A DNA stretch of 59,694 nucleotides from UMGS1840 sp045661305 (GTDB taxonomy: Bacteria; Bacillota; Clostridia; UMGS1840): NCBI GenBank assembly GCA_045661305.1, contig JAZRFJ010000042.1, positions 1-59,694 of the forward strand, in the 5' to 3' direction. Both the position numbers and the translations under genes were made by a program. Below, piece after piece: positions 57,279 through 59,694 of the stretch (position 1 is the first letter of the stretch; every line of letters starts with the position of its first letter). The notes under the pieces were generated by a model. The model worked only from the letters and a program-made list of their open reading frames with translations, was not told the origin of the DNA and did no database searches.

Positions 57279-59694
57279 TTATAATTCAGCTAAGCTTTTT
57301 TCAACTTTTTCAAGTTTTATAATAAAGTCTTTTTCTTTTTCTCTTTCTTTATTAACAAGTGCTTCAGGTGCTTTATCCGTGAAGCCTTTGTTTGAAAGTT
57401 TTCCTCTTACAAGTTTTAATTCTTTTTCCAAAAACTCTTTTTCTTTTGTAAGACGAGCAAGTTCTTTGTCCTTATCAACAAGCTCATTAAGCGGTAAGAA
57501 CGCTTCAGTTGTACTTGCTATAACATTAACAAATTTTTCATTAAGCTCATCATTAGAATTGATAATCGAAAGACTTGATGAATAGGTAAGCTTAACAAGG
57601 AAGCTTTCACATTCTTTAATAAACTGTGCATTATTTGTAGTTACATAAAGATTGATTTTGTTCTTTGGCGGAACATCCATTTCACTTCTTACATTTCTGA
57701 TTTTTGTTATAAGGTCGATAAGCTCATCAACCTTAACAAAAACATCAGAAAAATCAAGTGATGAGTCATATTCAGGGAATTTTGAAATCATAATACTTTC
57801 ATCACTTACAGGAAGTGCCTGATAGATTTCTTCAGTTATAAATGGCATAAATGGATGCAGAAGTTTAAGGAAACCACTCATTACATAAGTAAGAACATTC
57901 TGAGCAGCAACATCATCACCTGCCATAAGTCTTGGTTTTACCATTTCAATATACCAGTCACAATAAACATTCCAGATAAAATCATAAAGCTTGCTTACTG
58001 CGATACCAAGTTCAAATTTATCAATATTTTCATTTACTTCCTTAACAAGACTGTTATATTTTGATAAAATCCACTTATCTTCATTTGAAAGATTAAGTCC
58101 GTCAAGCGAAATTTTATCGATTGTAAGATTCATAAGAACAAATCTTGATGCATTCCATATTTTATTTGCAAAATTTCTACTTGATTCAACTCTTTCGTAA
58201 TAGAAACGCATATCATTTCCAGGTGAATTTCCTGAAACAAGAGTAAATCTGAGAGCATCTGCACCGTATTTTTCAATAATTTCAAGCGGGTCTATACCAT
58301 TACCTAAAGATTTACTCATTTTTCTGCCCTGAGAATCACGAACAAGACCATGAATGAGAACAGTATCAAAAGGAACTTTTCCTGTGTTTTCAATACCTGA
58401 GAACATCATTCTCATAACCCAGAAAGGAATAATATCATATCCTGTAACAAGTGTGTTAGTAGGGTAGAAGAAATCAAGGTCGTCAGTTTTATCAGGCCAG
58501 CCTAATGTTGAAAAAGGCCAGAGTGCTGATGAAAACCATGTGTCAAGTGTATCAGGGTCCTGACGCATAGCTTTATTACATTTTGGACATATAGGTGCAA
58601 CTTCTTTTGTAACTACAAGTTCACCACATTCATCACAATAAAATGCAGGTATTCTGTGTCCCCACCAAAGCTGACGGGAAATACACCAATCTCTTATGTT
58701 TTCCAACCAATGGAAATATGTTTTTTCAAAATGTTGCGGAATAAACTTTGTTTCTCCGTTCTTTACAGCATCAATTGCAGGTGTTGCAAGAGGTTTCATT
58801 TTTACAAACCATTGTTTTGATACTTTTGGTTCAACAGTTGTTGAACAACGATAACAAGTACCTACATTGTGGCTGTAATCTTCAATTTTAACAAGAGCAC
58901 CCTCAGCCTTTAAGTCCTCTACAATTTTTGCTCTTGCGTCATATCTGTCCATTCCCGCATATGAAGGATAATCTTCTGTAATCTTAGCATCATCAGTCAT
59001 AATATTTATTATAGGAAGGTTATGTCTTAAACCTACTTCAAAGTCATTTGGGTCGTGTGCAGGGGTAATCTTAACAACACCTGTTCCAAAATCTGATTCA
59101 ACATACTCATCGGCAATTATAGGAATTTCTCTGTGTACAATAGGAAGAATAACAGTTTTACCTATTAAATCTTTATATCTCTCATCATTTGGGTTGACAG
59201 CAACAGCAGTATCTCCGAGTAATGTTTCAGGACGGGTTGTTGCTAATTTAATATATCCGCTTCCGTCTTTTAACGGGTACTGAAGATGCCAGAAATGTCC
59301 TGCCTGTTCTTCATATTCTACCTCTGCATCAGAAATAGAGGTGAGGCACTTAGGGCACCAGTTTATTATTCTTTCACCTCTGTAAATAAGACCTTTTTCA
59401 TAAAGACTTATAAAAACTTCTTTAACTGCTTTATTGCAGCCTTCATCCATTGTAAAGCGTTCTCTGTCCCAATCGCATGAAGTTCCGAGCTTTTTGAGCT
59501 GTGAAACTATTCTTCCGCCATATTGTTCTTTCCATTCCCAGGCACGCTTTAAGAAGCCATCTCTTCCTAAATCTTCTTTTGTTACACCATCTTTTCGCAT
59601 AGCTTCAACGATTTTAGCCTCAGTAGCGATAGAAGCATGGTCTGTTCCGGGAAGCCAAAGGGCAGCAAAGCCTTTCATTCTTTTGTATCTTATC
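57279..59694 (-). CDS. valS: Valyl-tRNA synthetase (5' end outside the window)
   Basis: At least 805 codons; the frame stays open upstream of the internal Met at 59678 (reading IRYKRMKGF), matching the start of the ValS catalytic core, so the N-terminus with the HIGH motif is cut off by the window edge. Visible: LWLPGTDHASIATE, the editing domain with TTRPETLLGDTAVAVNP, zinc-type cysteine pairs (CDECGELV, CPKC), KMSKS in GRKMSKSLGNGIDP, the anticodon-binding domain and the C-terminal coiled coil that contacts tRNA (about the last 65 residues). Any T-box would lie outside. Confidence 0.97.
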   Translation of the reverse strand, partial: IRYKRMKGFAALWLPGTDHASIATEAKIVEAMRKDGVTKEDLGRDGFLKRAWEWKEQYGGRIVSQLKKLGTSCDWDRERFTMDEGCNKAVKEVFISLYEKGLIYRGERIINWCPKCLTSISDAEVEYEEQAGHFWHLQYPLKDGSGYIKLATTRPETLLGDTAVAVNPNDERYKDLIGKTVILPIVHREIPIIADEYVESDFGTGVVKITPAHDPNDFEVGLRHNLPIINIMTDDAKITEDYPSYAGMDRYDARAKIVEDLKAEGALVKIEDYSHNVGTCYRCSTTVEPKVSKQWFVKMKPLATPAIDAVKNGETKFIPQHFEKTYFHWLENIRDWCISRQLWWGHRIPAFYCDECGELVVTKEVAPICPKCNKAMRQDPDTLDTWFSSALWPFSTLGWPDKTDDLDFFYPTNTLVTGYDIIPFWVMRMMFSGIENTGKVPFDTVLIHGLVRDSQGRKMSKSLGNGIDPLEIIEKYGADALRFTLVSGNSPGNDMRFYYERVESSRNFANKIWNASRFVLMNLTIDKISLDGLNLSNEDKWILSKYNSLVKEVNENIDKFELGIAVSKLYDFIWNVYCDWYIEMVKPRLMAGDDVAAQNVLTYVMSGFLKLLHPFMPFITEEIYQALPVSDESIMISKFPEYDSSLDFSDVFVKVDELIDLITKIRNVRSEMDVPPKNKINLYVTTNNAQFIKECESFLVKLTYSSSLSIINSNDELNEKFVNVIASTTEAFLPLNELVDKDKELARLTKEKEFLEKELKLVRGKLSNKGFTDKAPEALVNKEREKEKDFIIKLEKVEKSLAEL

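Overview
This is a low-GC, gene-dense chromosomal window from an anaerobic, endospore-forming Clostridia-type bacterium. The sequence evidence for that is AT-rich DNA, GGAGG-type ribosome binding sites, the sporulation gene spoIIP, a CIRCE-controlled groESL operon, a ZTP (pfl) riboswitch, luxS and a VIT/ferritin membrane protein. A gut-type lineage near Oscillospirales/Ruminococcaceae is a guess; the species cannot be resolved from the sequence. No CRISPR array, insertion sequence, integrase gene or rRNA was seen.

Layout. 1-2.2 kb: an SLC13-type permease converging on a SLOG-family (DUF1273-like) protein, whose 5' leader looks like a promoter-driven structured RNA ending in an intrinsic terminator. 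2.2-4.0 kb: a probable small mobile insert carrying one ApeA-like HEPN antiphage gene. It is bounded by 14-bp copies of the 3' end of guaA and separates guaA from what looks like its own terminator. 4-9 kb: a GMP synthase lacking the glutaminase domain, then the glycolytic genes pgk-tpiA-gpmI. 9-13.9 kb: a pseudouridine synthase, rsmG, a GNAT protein, a PurF homologue without the catalytic cysteine, and a DUF11 protein. 14-20 kb: mnmE, uxuA with an SDR-type mannonate oxidoreductase, and an operon of a degenerate metallo-beta-lactamase lipoprotein with maf, luxS and mtnN. 20.2-20.5 kb: an unexplained 277-bp inverted-repeat element in front of spoIIP. 21.7-30.7 kb: groESL, corA with a small-ORF leader, a second pseudouridine synthase, a Nif3 protein, dnaE and a small membrane protein.

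30.8-31.5 kb: tRNA-Pro followed by two different back-to-back arrays of short hairpins. 31.5-36.4 kb: an OFA-family transporter, metF, a THUMP/RlmL-type methyltransferase, tRNA-Met and tRNA-Val, and a ferritin-VIT membrane protein. 36.4-48 kb: a ZTP-riboswitch-controlled purine operon read leftwards (purE-purM-purN-purO-AICAR formyltransferase-purD-purL-fhs), probably with an ECF S component at its end. 48-59.7 kb: trkA-trkH-cysK, an MFS permease, fba, an ACT protein with a UPF0210 protein, a hairpin-rich repeat, dus and the 3' part of valS.

How the genes fit together. The purine operon makes IMP, and fhs at its end supplies the 10-formyl-THF used by PurN and AICAR formyltransferase; ZTP, which accumulates when that cofactor is short, is the ligand of the leader. 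MetF connects to the same one-carbon pool. luxS and mtnN recycle S-adenosylhomocysteine. pgk, tpiA, gpmI and fba belong to glycolysis, and uxuA with the SDR oxidoreductase to glucuronate breakdown.

The most promising items for follow-up are the apeA mini-insert at guaA, the structured leader of the SLOG gene, the hairpin arrays after tRNA-Pro, the 277-bp element before spoIIP, the small-ORF leader of corA, and two purine enzymes lacking glutamine-amidotransferase function.
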